This document shows positions 44,953-53,417 of a stretch of 64,000 nucleotides of DNA, piece by piece. Below the pieces are notes generated by a model. The model made no database searches. It had not been told where the DNA came from and saw only the letters and a program-made list of their open reading frames with translations. The DNA lies in assembly GCF_000422985.1 (NCBI RefSeq), contig NZ_AUHC01000005.1, positions 62,001 through 126,000 on the forward strand, in the 5' to 3' direction. Origin of the DNA: Erythrobacter cryptus DSM 12079 (GTDB taxonomy: Bacteria > Pseudomonadota > Alphaproteobacteria > Sphingomonadales > Sphingomonadaceae). Both the position numbers and the translations under genes were made by a program. Each line of letters starts with the position of its first letter. Position 1 is the first letter of the stretch.

Positions 44953-46788
44953 CTATTCCACCGTCACCGACTTGGCCAGGTTGCGCGGCTGATCGACATC
45001 GGTGCCCTTCACCACCGCCACGTGATAGGCAAGCAGCTGCACCGGAACGGCATAGACGAGCGGCGCGATCAGCGGGTGGACCACCGGCATTTCGATCCTG
45101 GCGATGCAGCCCTCGCCCGCAGCGGCGATGCCCTCGGCATCGGAAATCAGCACCACCTGCCCCCCCCGCGCGCGCACCTCCTCCATGTTGGAGACGGTCT
45201 TTTCGAACAGCGGGCCAGACGGGGCAATCACCACCACCGGCACCTGATCGTCGATCAGCGCGATCGGCCCGTGCTTCATCTCGCCTGCGGCATAGCCTTC
45301 GGCATGGATATAGCTGATTTCCTTGAGCTTGAGCGCCCCTTCGAGGGCCAGCGGATAATCCTGACCACGCCCCAGATAGAGCACGTCGCGGGCCGGGACG
45401 ATAAGGTGCGCCATGGCAGCGATGTCATCATCATGGCCAAGCGCGGCGTTGAGCGCGGCGGGCGCCTCGAGCAGGTGGCGCACGATCTCGGCCTCCTCCT
45501 CGCGGGACAGGCGCCCCTTCTTCACCGCCATGTGCGCCGCCAGTGCCGCAAGCACCGCAAGCTGGCAGGTGAAGGCCTTGGTCGAGGCAACGCCGATCTC
45601 CGGCCCGGCATGGGTGGGCAGCAGCAAATCGGCCTCGCGCGCCATGGTGCTGGTGGGCACATTGACCACCACCGCGATGGTCTGGCCATTGGCCTTGCAG
45701 TGCCTGAGCGCGGCGAGCGTATCGGCGGTCTCGCCGCTCTGCGAGATGAACAGCGCAAGGCCCCCTTCCTCGAGCACCGGCTCGCGGTAGCGGAACTCGC
45801 TTGCCACATCGATATCGACCGGCACCCGGGCGAAGCGCTCGAACCAGTATTTGGCCACCATCCCGGCATAGAAGCTGGTGCCGCAGGCAACCAGCGTGAG
45901 GCGGCGGATCGCGGAAAGATCAAAGTCGATCTGCGGCAGCGCCACCGAATTGTCCGACAGGCGCAGGTAGGAAGCGAGGGTCTGCGCCACCACGGTGGGC
46001 TGCTCGAAGATCTCCTTCTGCATGAAGTGGCGGTAATTGCCCTTCTCCACCGCCGCGGCCGAGGCGCCCGAGGTCTGGATCGGGCGGCTGACCGGCTGGC
46101 CCGCGCCATCGAAAATGGTGGCGCCATCGCGGCGGATCACCACCCAATCGCCTTCTTCAAGATAGGTGATGCGCTGGGTCAACGGGGCGAGCGCGAGCGC
46201 ATCGGAGCCGAGATACATCTCGGCCTCGCGCCCTTGCGGCCCATAGCCCAGCACCAGCGGCGAGCCGAGCCGGGCGCCGATCAGCAGATCGGGATGCTGG
46301 CGAAAGGCGATCGCCAGCGCAAAGGCCCCGCGCAGGCGCGGCAGCACGCGGCGCACCGCGGTTTCGGGATCGGCCCCGGCCTCGACTTCGACCGAGATCA
46401 GATGGGCCACCACCTCGCTGTCGGTCTCGCTCTCGAAGCGGCGCCCGAGCGCGGCGAGCTGCGCGCGCAGCTCCTTGAAATTCTCGATGATGCCATTGTG
46501 GACGATGGCCACCTCGTCGGTGGCGTGGGGGTGGGCATTGGCCGCGGTGGGCGCGCCGTGGGTGGCCCAGCGGGTATGGGCAATGCCGACCATGCCGGGC
46601 GCCGGATCGGCCTCGAGCACCCGCACCAGATTGGCAAGCCGGCCCTCGGCCCGCCGCCGCACCAGCGCGCCATCGTGGAGCGTGCACAGCCCGGCGCTGT
46701 CATAGCCGCGATATTCCATGCGCCTGAGGCCATCGACCAGCCGGTCGGCCACGGCGCTGCTGCCTACGATCCCGATAATGCCGCACAT
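44953..46788 (-). CDS. glmS: Glutamine-fructose-6-phosphate aminotransferase (isomerizing)
   Basis: Makes glucosamine-6-phosphate for peptidoglycan and LPS. 611 residues. The N-terminal MCGIIGIVGSS exposes Cys as catalytic nucleophile after Met removal. RRMEYRGYDSAGLC, HTRWATHGAP and NGIIENF complete the glutaminase half (1 to about 230). Two SIS domains follow (VACGTSFYAGMVAKYWFE; LAVLAALAAHMAV) and the C-terminal DQPRNLAKSVTVE binds sugar. No glmS ribozyme-like leader is evident in the short 210-bp gap before cpaF. Confidence 0.98.
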   Translation of the reverse strand: MCGIIGIVGSSAVADRLVDGLRRMEYRGYDSAGLCTLHDGALVRRRAEGRLANLVRVLEADPAPGMVGIAHTRWATHGAPTAANAHPHATDEVAIVHNGIIENFKELRAQLAALGRRFESETDSEVVAHLISVEVEAGADPETAVRRVLPRLRGAFALAIAFRQHPDLLIGARLGSPLVLGYGPQGREAEMYLGSDALALAPLTQRITYLEEGDWVVIRRDGATIFDGAGQPVSRPIQTSGASAAAVEKGNYRHFMQKEIFEQPTVVAQTLASYLRLSDNSVALPQIDFDLSAIRRLTLVACGTSFYAGMVAKYWFERFARVPVDIDVASEFRYREPVLEEGGLALFISQSGETADTLAALRHCKANGQTIAVVVNVPTSTMAREADLLLPTHAGPEIGVASTKAFTCQLAVLAALAAHMAVKKGRLSREEEAEIVRHLLEAPAALNAALGHDDDIAAMAHLIVPARDVLYLGRGQDYPLALEGALKLKEISYIHAEGYAAGEMKHGPIALIDDQVPVVVIAPSGPLFEKTVSNMEEVRARGGQVVLISDAEGIAAAGEGCIARIEMPVVHPLIAPLVYAVPVQLLAYHVAVVKGTDVDQPRNLAKSVTVE

Positions 46789-46998
46789 GATCCTGGCCGA
46801 TTCCCTGCTGTTTCTTCTCCCGCTCTAGCCGCCGCGCGCGCCGCGACAAGCCCCCGCTAGCCTGGGCCGCCCCGCGCCGGCGCGCCAGCGGGCCGATTTA
46901 GGAAAAAACAACCATTCCTACCTATTGACCATGGCCCGAACACCTGCCGCGACGCCGCGGCGGGGATGCAACGTGATGGAAAGCCTTGGGGGCTGAGA

Positions 46999-48537
46999 AT
47001 GAGCGCATTCGGCAAGAGAGGCAATGTTGGCGGGATCAAGCCCGGCGCCCGGCCTGCCTTCGGCGTTGCTCGCCCGATGAAGGGCGGCGGGCCCGCGGTT
47101 CCGGCCATGCGCGGGGGCGAGCAGTTCCCGCCGATTCCGGGCGAAGCCATGCCGTCAAGCCCGGCGCCGCCCCCCGGACCGGCACAGCCCCGCCCCAATT
47201 CCACCGCGGAAGCGCTCGGCCGGCTCAACGAGCGCATGGCGGCGGCTGCCGAAGCGCAGTCGGAAGTCGGCGGGTTCGAGGCGAGCGTCCACAAGATCAA
47301 GGAACAGGTGCTCCCGCGCCTGCTCGAGCGCGTCGATCCCGAGGCCGCCGCGACCCTCTCTAAGGAGGAACTGTCCGAGGAGTTCCGCCCGATCATCATG
47401 GAGGTGCTGGCCGAGCTCAAGGTCACCCTCAACCGGCGCGAACAATTCGCGCTCGAGAAGGTGCTGATCGACGAGCTGCTCGGCTTCGGCCCGCTCGAGG
47501 AGCTGCTCAACGACCCCGACGTCTCCGACATCATGGTCAACGGGCCGGATCAGACCTACATCGAGAAGAAGGGCAAGCTCCAGCTCGCCCCGATCAAGTT
47601 CCGCGACGAGCAGCACCTGTTCCAGATCGCGCAGCGCATCGTCAACCAGGTCGGCCGCCGCGTCGACCAGACCACGCCGCTCGCCGACGCGCGCCTCAAG
47701 GATGGCAGCCGCGTCAACGTGATCGTGCCCCCGCTCTCCTTGCGCGGCACCGCGATCTCGATCCGCAAATTCTCCGAAAAGCCGATCACGCTGGATATGC
47801 TGCGCGACTTCGGCTCGATGTCGGACAAGATGTGCACTGCATTGAAGATCGCGGGCGCGTGCCGGATGAACATCGTCATCTCGGGCGGCACCGGCTCGGG
47901 CAAGACGACCATGCTCAACGCCCTCTCTAAAATGATTGATCCGGGCGAACGCGTGCTGACGATCGAGGACGCGGCGGAACTGCGTTTGCAGCAGCCGCAC
48001 TGGCTGCCGCTCGAAACCCGCCCGCCCAACCTTGAAGGCCAGGGCGCGATCACCATCGGCGACCTCGTCAAGAACGCCCTGCGTATGCGCCCGGACCGCA
48101 TCATCCTCGGCGAAATCCGCGGCGCGGAGTGCTTCGACCTGCTCGCCGCGATGAACACCGGTCACGATGGCTCGATGTGCACGCTCCACGCCAACTCGCC
48201 GCGCGAGGCGCTCGGGCGCATGGAGAACATGATCATGATGGGGGATATCAAGATCCCCAAGGAAGCGATCAGCCGCCAGATCGCGGAAAGCGTCGATCTC
48301 ATCGTCCAGGTCAAGCGCCTGCGCGATGGTTCGCGCCGCACCACCAACATTACCGAGGTGATCGGGATGGAGGGCGACGTGATCGTGACGCAGGAGCTGT
48401 TCAAGTTCGAATATCTCGACGAGACCGAGGACGGGAAGATCATCGGCGAGTTCCGCAGCTCGGGCTTGAGGCCCTACACGCTGGAAAAGGCGCGCCAGTT
48501 CGGCTTCGATCAGGCCTATCTGGAGGCCTGCCTGTAA
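46999..48537 (+). CDS. cpaF: CpaF/TadA-type secretion ATPase
   Basis: 512-residue hexameric ATPase of Flp/Tad pilus assembly. A Pro/Gly-rich N-terminus (about 60 residues) precedes the coupling domain (LGFGPLEELLNDPDVSDIMVNG). Walker A is SGGTGSGKTTMLNAL near residues 296-310, the Asp box is RVLTIEDAAELRLQQPHW, Walker B is DRIILGEIRGAE, and the His box is GHDGSMCTLHANSP. ATG 46999 (MSAFGKRG) is chosen; an in-frame ATG upstream at 46966 is unlikely. No other tad/cpa gene is adjacent, so it is separated from the usual cpaB-C-E-F-tadB cluster. Confidence 0.95.
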   Translation: MSAFGKRGNVGGIKPGARPAFGVARPMKGGGPAVPAMRGGEQFPPIPGEAMPSSPAPPPGPAQPRPNSTAEALGRLNERMAAAAEAQSEVGGFEASVHKIKEQVLPRLLERVDPEAAATLSKEELSEEFRPIIMEVLAELKVTLNRREQFALEKVLIDELLGFGPLEELLNDPDVSDIMVNGPDQTYIEKKGKLQLAPIKFRDEQHLFQIAQRIVNQVGRRVDQTTPLADARLKDGSRVNVIVPPLSLRGTAISIRKFSEKPITLDMLRDFGSMSDKMCTALKIAGACRMNIVISGGTGSGKTTMLNALSKMIDPGERVLTIEDAAELRLQQPHWLPLETRPPNLEGQGAITIGDLVKNALRMRPDRIILGEIRGAECFDLLAAMNTGHDGSMCTLHANSPREALGRMENMIMMGDIKIPKEAISRQIAESVDLIVQVKRLRDGSRRTTNITEVIGMEGDVIVTQELFKFEYLDETEDGKIIGEFRSSGLRPYTLEKARQFGFDQAYLEACL

Positions 48538-48569
48538 AACGGCGCACGGCGCTTTCGTGCCGCTTTGGC

Positions 48570-48809
48570 TCAACCCGCCAGCACGGCCGGAAGGCTGACC
48601 GCGAGCAGCCCCCCGCCGAGCACCGCGGCGAGCACGAACAGCGTGAGCCACGGCACCCAGCCGACCCGATCAAGGCGGGCGACATCGCGGCGCCGGGTGC
48701 GGCGGCGCTCCATCACCGCAGCGATCCCCGCCAGCGCCCAGAACAGCCCGCCCAGAAGGGCAAGCTGGGCCGCGTCGCTGAGCAGTTCGAGCCGGGTGAG
48801 AATGTCCAT
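48570..48809 (-). CDS. Small two-TM membrane protein, unknown
   Basis: A 79-residue protein from ATG 48809 (MDILTRLELLSDAAQL). Two hydrophobic segments (about residues 14-30: LALLGGLFWALAGIAAV; about 55-76: LTLFVLAAVLGGGLLAVSL) flank a very basic loop (ERRRTRRRDVARL). I do not recognise a family. It is divergent from the EamA transporter gene, with 65 bp between starts, and ends 32 bp from cpaF. Confidence 0.6.
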   Translation of the reverse strand: MDILTRLELLSDAAQLALLGGLFWALAGIAAVMERRRTRRRDVARLDRVGWVPWLTLFVLAAVLGGGLLAVSLPAVLAG

Positions 48810-48874
48810 GCCGCGCGCATATGGGGCCTGCGCCCGCTTGCGCAATCCCCGCCGCTCGGCCAAGCGACAGGGCG

Positions 48875-49813
48875 ATGGATGGCTCGATCGCCCGCCCCCG
48901 CCCGATGCTCGCGCTCTTCGTCCGACTGCTTGCTGCCTTTGCGCTGGCGAGCATGGGGATGCTGGTCAAGCTGGCAGGGCAGCGCGGCGCGCATCTTGTC
49001 GAGCTGATCTTTTGGCGCCAGGCGCTCACCGCGCTGCTGCTGGGCACAGGGATGGTGCTCACGGGCAGGCTGGCGCTGCTCAGGACAAGGCGGCTTGGCG
49101 CCCATGCCCGGCGCGCCGCGAGCGGGCTTCTGGGCATGATCTTCACCTATGGCGCGGTGCTGCTGCTGCCGCTCGCCGAGGCGACCACGCTTGGCTTTAC
49201 CGCGCCGGTCTTTGCCGTGCTCATCGCGATGGTGCTCTTCCGCGAGCGGATTGGGCCCTATCGCTGGGGCGCGGTGGCGATGGGCTTTGCCGGGGTGGTG
49301 GTGGTGATGCAGCCCTTCTCGGGCCTCCACGCCGGCGTCACCTGGGCGGGGATTGCGGTGGGCCTCATCGCCCCCTTCATGGTGGCGCTCATCAGCTTCC
49401 AGATCCAGGACCTCAATACCACCGAGAACCCCTGGAGCATCGTCTTCTGGTTCGCCGCGCTCTCCGCCCCGATCGCGGCCCTTGCCCTGCCCCTCGTCTG
49501 GACGGCGCACGATCCGGCAACCTGGGGGCTGATCCTCGGGATGGGGCTGGTGGGCGCGGCGGCGCAGATGCTGCTCACCACCTCGCTGCGCTTCGGTTCG
49601 GCCGCGGTGATCCTGCTGATGGATTACACCGCGCTGCTCTGGGCGAGCCTTTATGGCCAGATGGTGTTCGGGCAGGCGGCACCGGCAAGCCTGTGGCTGG
49701 GCGCGCCGCTCATCATCGGCGCCGGGCTGCTGATCGCCTGGCGCGAGCGCCAGCTGGCCAGGGCCCGCATACAAGGGACAAAGCGTGTCGCTTCAGCGGC
49801 GAGTCAGGAATAG
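48875..49813 (+). CDS. EamA/DMT family transporter
   Basis: About 312 residues from ATG 48875; ATG 48905 is an alternative. Ten membrane segments in the two-fold EamA arrangement: VRLLAAFALASMGMLVKLAG opens repeat 1, and VTWAGIAVGLIAPFMVALIS opens repeat 2. GFTAPVFAVLIAMVLFRERI and LMDYTALLWASLYGQMVFG are the paired-repeat blocks near the end of each half. Probably exports a small metabolite; substrate unknown. The gene ends 51 bp before the entericidin start, and the stress promoter candidate overlaps its last codons. Confidence 0.9.
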   Translation: MDGSIARPRPMLALFVRLLAAFALASMGMLVKLAGQRGAHLVELIFWRQALTALLLGTGMVLTGRLALLRTRRLGAHARRAASGLLGMIFTYGAVLLLPLAEATTLGFTAPVFAVLIAMVLFRERIGPYRWGAVAMGFAGVVVVMQPFSGLHAGVTWAGIAVGLIAPFMVALISFQIQDLNTTENPWSIVFWFAALSAPIAALALPLVWTAHDPATWGLILGMGLVGAAAQMLLTTSLRFGSAAVILLMDYTALLWASLYGQMVFGQAAPASLWLGAPLIIGAGLLIAWRERQLARARIQGTKRVASAASQE

Positions 49814-49832
49814 GCTGGCAGCCGCATGCGTT
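49807..49832 (+). promoter_or_regulatory. Candidate EcfG (general stress) promoter for the entericidin gene
   Basis: GGAAT at 49807-49811, 17 bp, then CGTT at 49829-49832. The alphaproteobacterial EcfG consensus is GGAAC-N16/17-CGTT, so the -35 has one mismatch and the -10 is exact. The entericidin start is 33 bp further on. It overlaps the end of the EamA gene. Entericidin-type genes are known general-stress targets in Alphaproteobacteria, which supports the reading. Confidence 0.45.
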
Positions 49833-49864
49833 TGAAGCACCACAACCTGTCCAGGGAGCACAGC

Positions 49865-49999
49865 ATGTTTCGCCAGAGCCTCATCGCCGCCGCGCTCGCC
49901 ATCCTGACGCTTGCCGCGACCACCGCCTGCAACACGGTTGAAGGCGTGGGCGAGGACATCAAGTCGGTGGGCCGCGCCGGCAAGCGCGCGCTCGACTAG
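49865..49999 (+). CDS. Entericidin-type small lipoprotein
   Basis: A 44-residue lipoprotein: hydrophobic signal (MFRQSLIAAALAILTLAA), a lipobox-like TTAC with Cys at residue 23, and the entericidin signature CNTVEGVGEDIKSVG just after it, then a basic end (RAGKRALD). The ribosome-binding site is AGGGAG 5 bp upstream. Entericidins sit in the outer or inner membrane and are stress-linked; the toxin/antidote role is known only for E. coli. Its TAG overlaps the stop of the convergent methyltransferase gene: both use CTAG at 49996-49999. Confidence 0.88.
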   Translation: MFRQSLIAAALAILTLAATTACNTVEGVGEDIKSVGRAGKRALD

Positions 50000-50610
50000 G
50001 CCAGCGACCGGGCCGGGCGATAGACCAGCGTCAGATTGTTGGCCGGCATGGCGTGGCGCGCGCTGCGGGCGAGCCCGTGCCCGGCCGCGAGCGCATCGAG
50101 CGCTTCGGCCGCGCGCAGCCCCCAGCGCGGATCGCGCGCCTTGAGGCTGGCATCAAAGGCAAGATTGGAAGGGGCCGTTGCAACCCCCTGCTCAAGAAAC
50201 GGGCCATAGATGATCAGCGGCCCGCCGCTCCTGCCCAAAATCCGGGCAGCACCCCGGAACAGCCCCTCGCTCGCCTCCCACGGGCTGATATGCACCATGT
50301 TGATGCACACAATTGCATCAGCCGCGGCCACTGGCCAGGCATCGGGGGCGGCAGCATCGAGCGCCAGCGGCGGCGCGAGATTGGTGCCCGGGTAATCGGC
50401 CCGATAGGCCGTGATCGAGGCCAGCGCTTCGGGCGAAGGATCGGTCGGCTGCCACAGGAGTGCGGGGAAGCGTGCGGCAAAATAGACCGCATGTTCCCCG
50501 GAGCCTGCCGCAATTTCGAGCACCGTGCCGCGCGCGGGCAGTTCCTGCCTCAGCACCGCCGCGATCGGTTCGCGGTTGCGCAAGGTGGCAGGGGCGTGCT
50601 GGCGCACCAT
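49996..50610 (-). CDS. DUF938 family SAM-dependent methyltransferase-like protein
   Basis: A 204-residue protein. The SAM loop is TVLEIAAGSGEHAVYFA near residues 29-45, followed by LLWQPTDPSPEALASI (acidic ribose contact) and CINMVHISPWEASEGLFRGA, the DUF938 hallmark. GGPLIIYGPFLEQGV follows. Function is unproven; methyl transfer is inferred. The start codon shares one base with the stop of the acyl-CoA ligase gene (50610), so the two are co-translated. Confidence 0.88.
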   Translation of the reverse strand: MVRQHAPATLRNREPIAAVLRQELPARGTVLEIAAGSGEHAVYFAARFPALLWQPTDPSPEALASITAYRADYPGTNLAPPLALDAAAPDAWPVAAADAIVCINMVHISPWEASEGLFRGAARILGRSGGPLIIYGPFLEQGVATAPSNLAFDASLKARDPRWGLRAAEALDALAAGHGLARSARHAMPANNLTLVYRPARSLA

Positions 50611-52172
50611 CAATTGACCTGGCGCTCGTGGCCTTCCCAATAGGGCGCGCGCAGCTCGCGGCGCAGGATCTTGCCGCTGGCATTGCGCGGCATCACCGCA
50701 ATCACATCGACGCTCTTGGGCGCCTTGAAGGCGGCGATGCGCGCCCGTGCCCAGGCGATCACGTCGGCCTCGTCGATGGTGTGGCCGGGCTTGGGCACCA
50801 CGCAGGCCTTGACCTCCTCGCCCCACTTGGCGCTGGGCACCCCGATCACCGCCACCTCGGCAATGTCCGGGTGGCCATAGATCGCGCTTTCGACCTCGGC
50901 CGGATAGACATTCTCGCCGCCCGAGATGATCATGTCCTTGATCCGGTCCTGGATATAGACATAGCCATCTTCGTCCATGTAGCCGGCATCGCCGGTGTGC
51001 AGCCAGCCATCGGGATCGACGGTTTTGCTGGTGGCCTCGGGCAGCTTCCAATAGCCGCGCATGTTGGTGGGTGAGAGGATGCAGACCTCGCCCACCTCGC
51101 CGCGCGGCAATTCCTTGTTGTCAGGCCCGCGCACCTCGATCGCCACCCCGGGGCAGGCCTTGCCGGCCGAGCGCATGCGCTGGTTGCCCTCGGTCGAATG
51201 GTCCTCGGGCGGCAGCACCGAGATCGTGCCTGCAGTCTCGGTCATGCCGTAGGCCTGCAGGAACTTGGTGGTGGGCATGGTGCGCACCGCTTCCTTGAGC
51301 AGCTCCAGCGGCATGGGCGCAGCGCCATACATCAGATATTTGAGATTGCTGAAATCGGTGGTGGCTGCGCGCGGGTGCTGCACCACCATCTGCAGGGCCG
51401 CCGGAACGATGAACAGGTGGGTGGCGCCGGCCTCGATCGCCTCGAGCACCCCGACCGGCGAGAACTCGGCCTGCACCAGGCTGCGCACCCCGCTGGATAT
51501 GGCGATGTTGACAAGGCCGGTGCCGCCGATATGCGCGCAGGGCATGGCCACCAGCATGCAGTCACCCGGCTCATAGAACTGCCAGTCGGCCCCGGCGGCA
51601 ATACCGGGATTGCGCAGGGCAAAGAGATTGGCGTTGGAAAGCATCGCCCCCTTGGGATTGCCGGTGGTGCCCGAAGTGTAGAGCTGGAGCACCGGCGCCT
51701 CTGGCGGCGGCGGGGTGTAGCTGGCAGGCGCAAACCCCTGCGCGGCGCTGCGCGCCGCTTCGGCCTCGATCACCTCGGGCCGGCTGGGCACCTCCTCGGC
51801 CACCTGATGGGCGGTGTCGATGAAGTCCTGATCGGCAAACAGCAGCCGGGCCTCGGTGTCGGTGAGGATATAGGCGATCTCGCGCGGGGCAAGCCGCCAG
51901 CCGATCGGCACCATCACCGCGCCCATGCGCGCCGCGGCGATGTAGAGCAGGAAATAGATGTCGCGGTTCTTGCCGAGCCAGGCGATGCGATCCCCCGGAT
52001 TGACTCCGCGCGCCGCAAGCAGCGCGATCAGCTGGCGGGTGAGCCGATCGGCCTCGGCATAGGTGGTCACCCGCCCGTCCTGATCGAAGGCAGGCAGGTC
52101 CGGGCGCTCCCTGGCCCAGAAATGCATGATGTCATCGAAATGCGCGTGATCGTGATAGGCGGTGCGCGCCAT
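50610..52172 (-). CDS. Acyl-CoA synthetase (AMP-dependent ligase)
   Basis: 520-residue ANL superfamily enzyme that activates a carboxylic acid with ATP and CoA. Motifs: LQLYTSGTTGNPKGAMLSN near residues 163-181 (P-loop), QAYGMTETAG near 305, GDAGYMDEDGYVYIQDRIKDMIIS near 408-431 quoted by its key parts GYMDEDG and DRIKDMI, and the catalytic Lys in NASGKILRREL near 503. Start ATG 52172 (MARTAYHDHAHFDDIM). Fatty or aromatic acids are both possible substrates. Coupled to the DUF938 gene. Confidence 0.92.
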   Translation of the reverse strand: MARTAYHDHAHFDDIMHFWARERPDLPAFDQDGRVTTYAEADRLTRQLIALLAARGVNPGDRIAWLGKNRDIYFLLYIAAARMGAVMVPIGWRLAPREIAYILTDTEARLLFADQDFIDTAHQVAEEVPSRPEVIEAEAARSAAQGFAPASYTPPPPEAPVLQLYTSGTTGNPKGAMLSNANLFALRNPGIAAGADWQFYEPGDCMLVAMPCAHIGGTGLVNIAISSGVRSLVQAEFSPVGVLEAIEAGATHLFIVPAALQMVVQHPRAATTDFSNLKYLMYGAAPMPLELLKEAVRTMPTTKFLQAYGMTETAGTISVLPPEDHSTEGNQRMRSAGKACPGVAIEVRGPDNKELPRGEVGEVCILSPTNMRGYWKLPEATSKTVDPDGWLHTGDAGYMDEDGYVYIQDRIKDMIISGGENVYPAEVESAIYGHPDIAEVAVIGVPSAKWGEEVKACVVPKPGHTIDEADVIAWARARIAAFKAPKSVDVIAVMPRNASGKILRRELRAPYWEGHERQVN

Positions 52173-52245
52173 GGCCGTGCTTTCTCCCCCAGGCTCTCCT
52201 GCCCCAGATAAAGCGCAAGGGCGCCCGCGGGTCCAGCCCTGTGAT

Positions 52246-52698
52246 CTAGCGAAAACGCCCCTGCCGCCGCGCCGCCGGCTCGCGCAGGGCCAGCCACAGG
52301 CCAAGGCCAAGCGGCCCGGCAAGGAAGGTCGCCACGAGGATCGGCGCCTGCACCAGCCGGGAGATCTGCTTGGCATCGCCATCGCGCGCGATCCACAACC
52401 CGACGAAAAGGTCAAAGGCGAGGTAATGCGTCCAGCCGATCGTCACTCCGGCATCGCTGGCAAAGATCGCGCGCACCCCGGCAATGGTGGAAAAATCGGC
52501 CCCGCCCGCACCCGTGGTGGGAATGAGGCCCGAAAGCACGCCGACAAGCCCCACCGCATAGATGAGGCACAAGAGGCCCACGCCAAGATAGAGGATCGCC
52601 GAAAGCAGCGCCGGCCAGCGCGGCAAGGCGATCAGCGCGACCCAGGCGATGAGCGCGAGGAGATTGACCATCGAGAACCAGGCGTTCCAGTCGATCAT
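52246..52698 (-). CDS. ABA4-like (DUF4281) membrane protein
   Basis: A 150-residue protein with four membrane segments. The ABA4-like blocks are FSMVNLLALIAWVALIALP at the N-terminus, GWTHYLAFDLFVGLWIARDG near residues 92-111, then QAPILVATFLAGPLGLG. In plants ABA4 is needed for neoxanthin formation; in bacteria the role is unknown, although carotenoid-linked roles have been guessed. The start (52698) overlaps the stop of the NAD(P)-binding protein gene by 4 bp. Confidence 0.82.
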   Translation of the reverse strand: MIDWNAWFSMVNLLALIAWVALIALPRWPALLSAILYLGVGLLCLIYAVGLVGVLSGLIPTTGAGGADFSTIAGVRAIFASDAGVTIGWTHYLAFDLFVGLWIARDGDAKQISRLVQAPILVATFLAGPLGLGLWLALREPAARRQGRFR

Positions 52699-53417
52699 GC
52701 CATCTCTCCTGCCTCGGCCTGGCGCCGCCATTCGCGCGCGGCGCGGCGCATGGCCTCGTTGTCATGGGTGAATCGCCCGCCCGCGCGGCGCAGCGTCAGG
52801 CCCAGCGCGGCCTCGGCCACCAGCGCCGCATCAATCGAGCGAAACTGCGCCCAGCGCCCGCAAAGCAGCGGATCAATGAGCGGCGCGGCGATGAGCGCGG
52901 CGCGCTCGGCCGGGCGCGGATCGTCCACCCGCGCGCCGCGCAGGAGGCCCGGGCGCAGGATGTCGAGCCGGCGGAAACCGAGCGAGGAGAGCGCCGCCTC
53001 GGTCTCGCCCTTGGTGCGCATGTAGAAGCTGCGCGCCCCCGGATCGGCCCCGGCGGCGCTGACCAGCACCATGTTGGCAACCCCCACATCCCGCGCGGCG
53101 CGGGCCGTGGCCAGCACCAGATCGTGATCGACCGCGCGAAAGGCGGCGCGATCCCCGCCCGCCTTTCTGATCGTGGTGCCCAGCGCACAGATCAGCGCGC
53201 GCGGGCGCAGCGCTGCCATCACCTCGCCCCAGCGCGAAGGCTCGGCCACGAACATCTCGAGCCGTGCCCCCGGCGGCAGCGGCGCTTCGCGCCGGGCAAG
53301 GCCAACAAGGCGCACCGTGTCGCTGGCACTGGCGCTGGCGATCACCGCGCGCCCGACCAGCCCGGTCGCGCCCACCAGCGCCACGCGCACCGGGCCGCTC
53401 ACGCGGGCCTCATACAT
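52695..53417 (-). CDS. NAD(P)-binding Rossmann protein, HTATIP2/atypical SDR type
   Basis: A 240-residue protein. The dinucleotide loop is VALVGATGLVGRAVI near residues 12-26, then ICALGTTIRKAGGDRAAFRAVD near 75-96 (parts ALGTTIRKAG and AFRAVD), VLVSAAGAD and FYMRTKGETEAAL with the Lys-containing active-site helix, and LDILRPGLLRG. The pattern is that of NAD(P)H-binding SDR-a5-like oxidoreductases. Substrate unknown. The start overlaps the dGTPase stop by 8 bp and the stop overlaps the ABA4-like start, so all three form one operon. Confidence 0.85.
   Translation of the reverse strand: MYEARVSGPVRVALVGATGLVGRAVIASASASDTVRLVGLARREAPLPPGARLEMFVAEPSRWGEVMAALRPRALICALGTTIRKAGGDRAAFRAVDHDLVLATARAARDVGVANMVLVSAAGADPGARSFYMRTKGETEAALSSLGFRRLDILRPGLLRGARVDDPRPAERAALIAAPLIDPLLCGRWAQFRSIDAALVAEAALGLTLRRAGGRFTHDNEAMRRAAREWRRQAEAGEMA

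Noticed and set aside
46789..46998. glmS ribozyme or riboswitch before glmS
   Set aside because: The 210-bp gap shows no matching structure, and such ribozymes are typical of Gram-positive bacteria, not Alphaproteobacteria.
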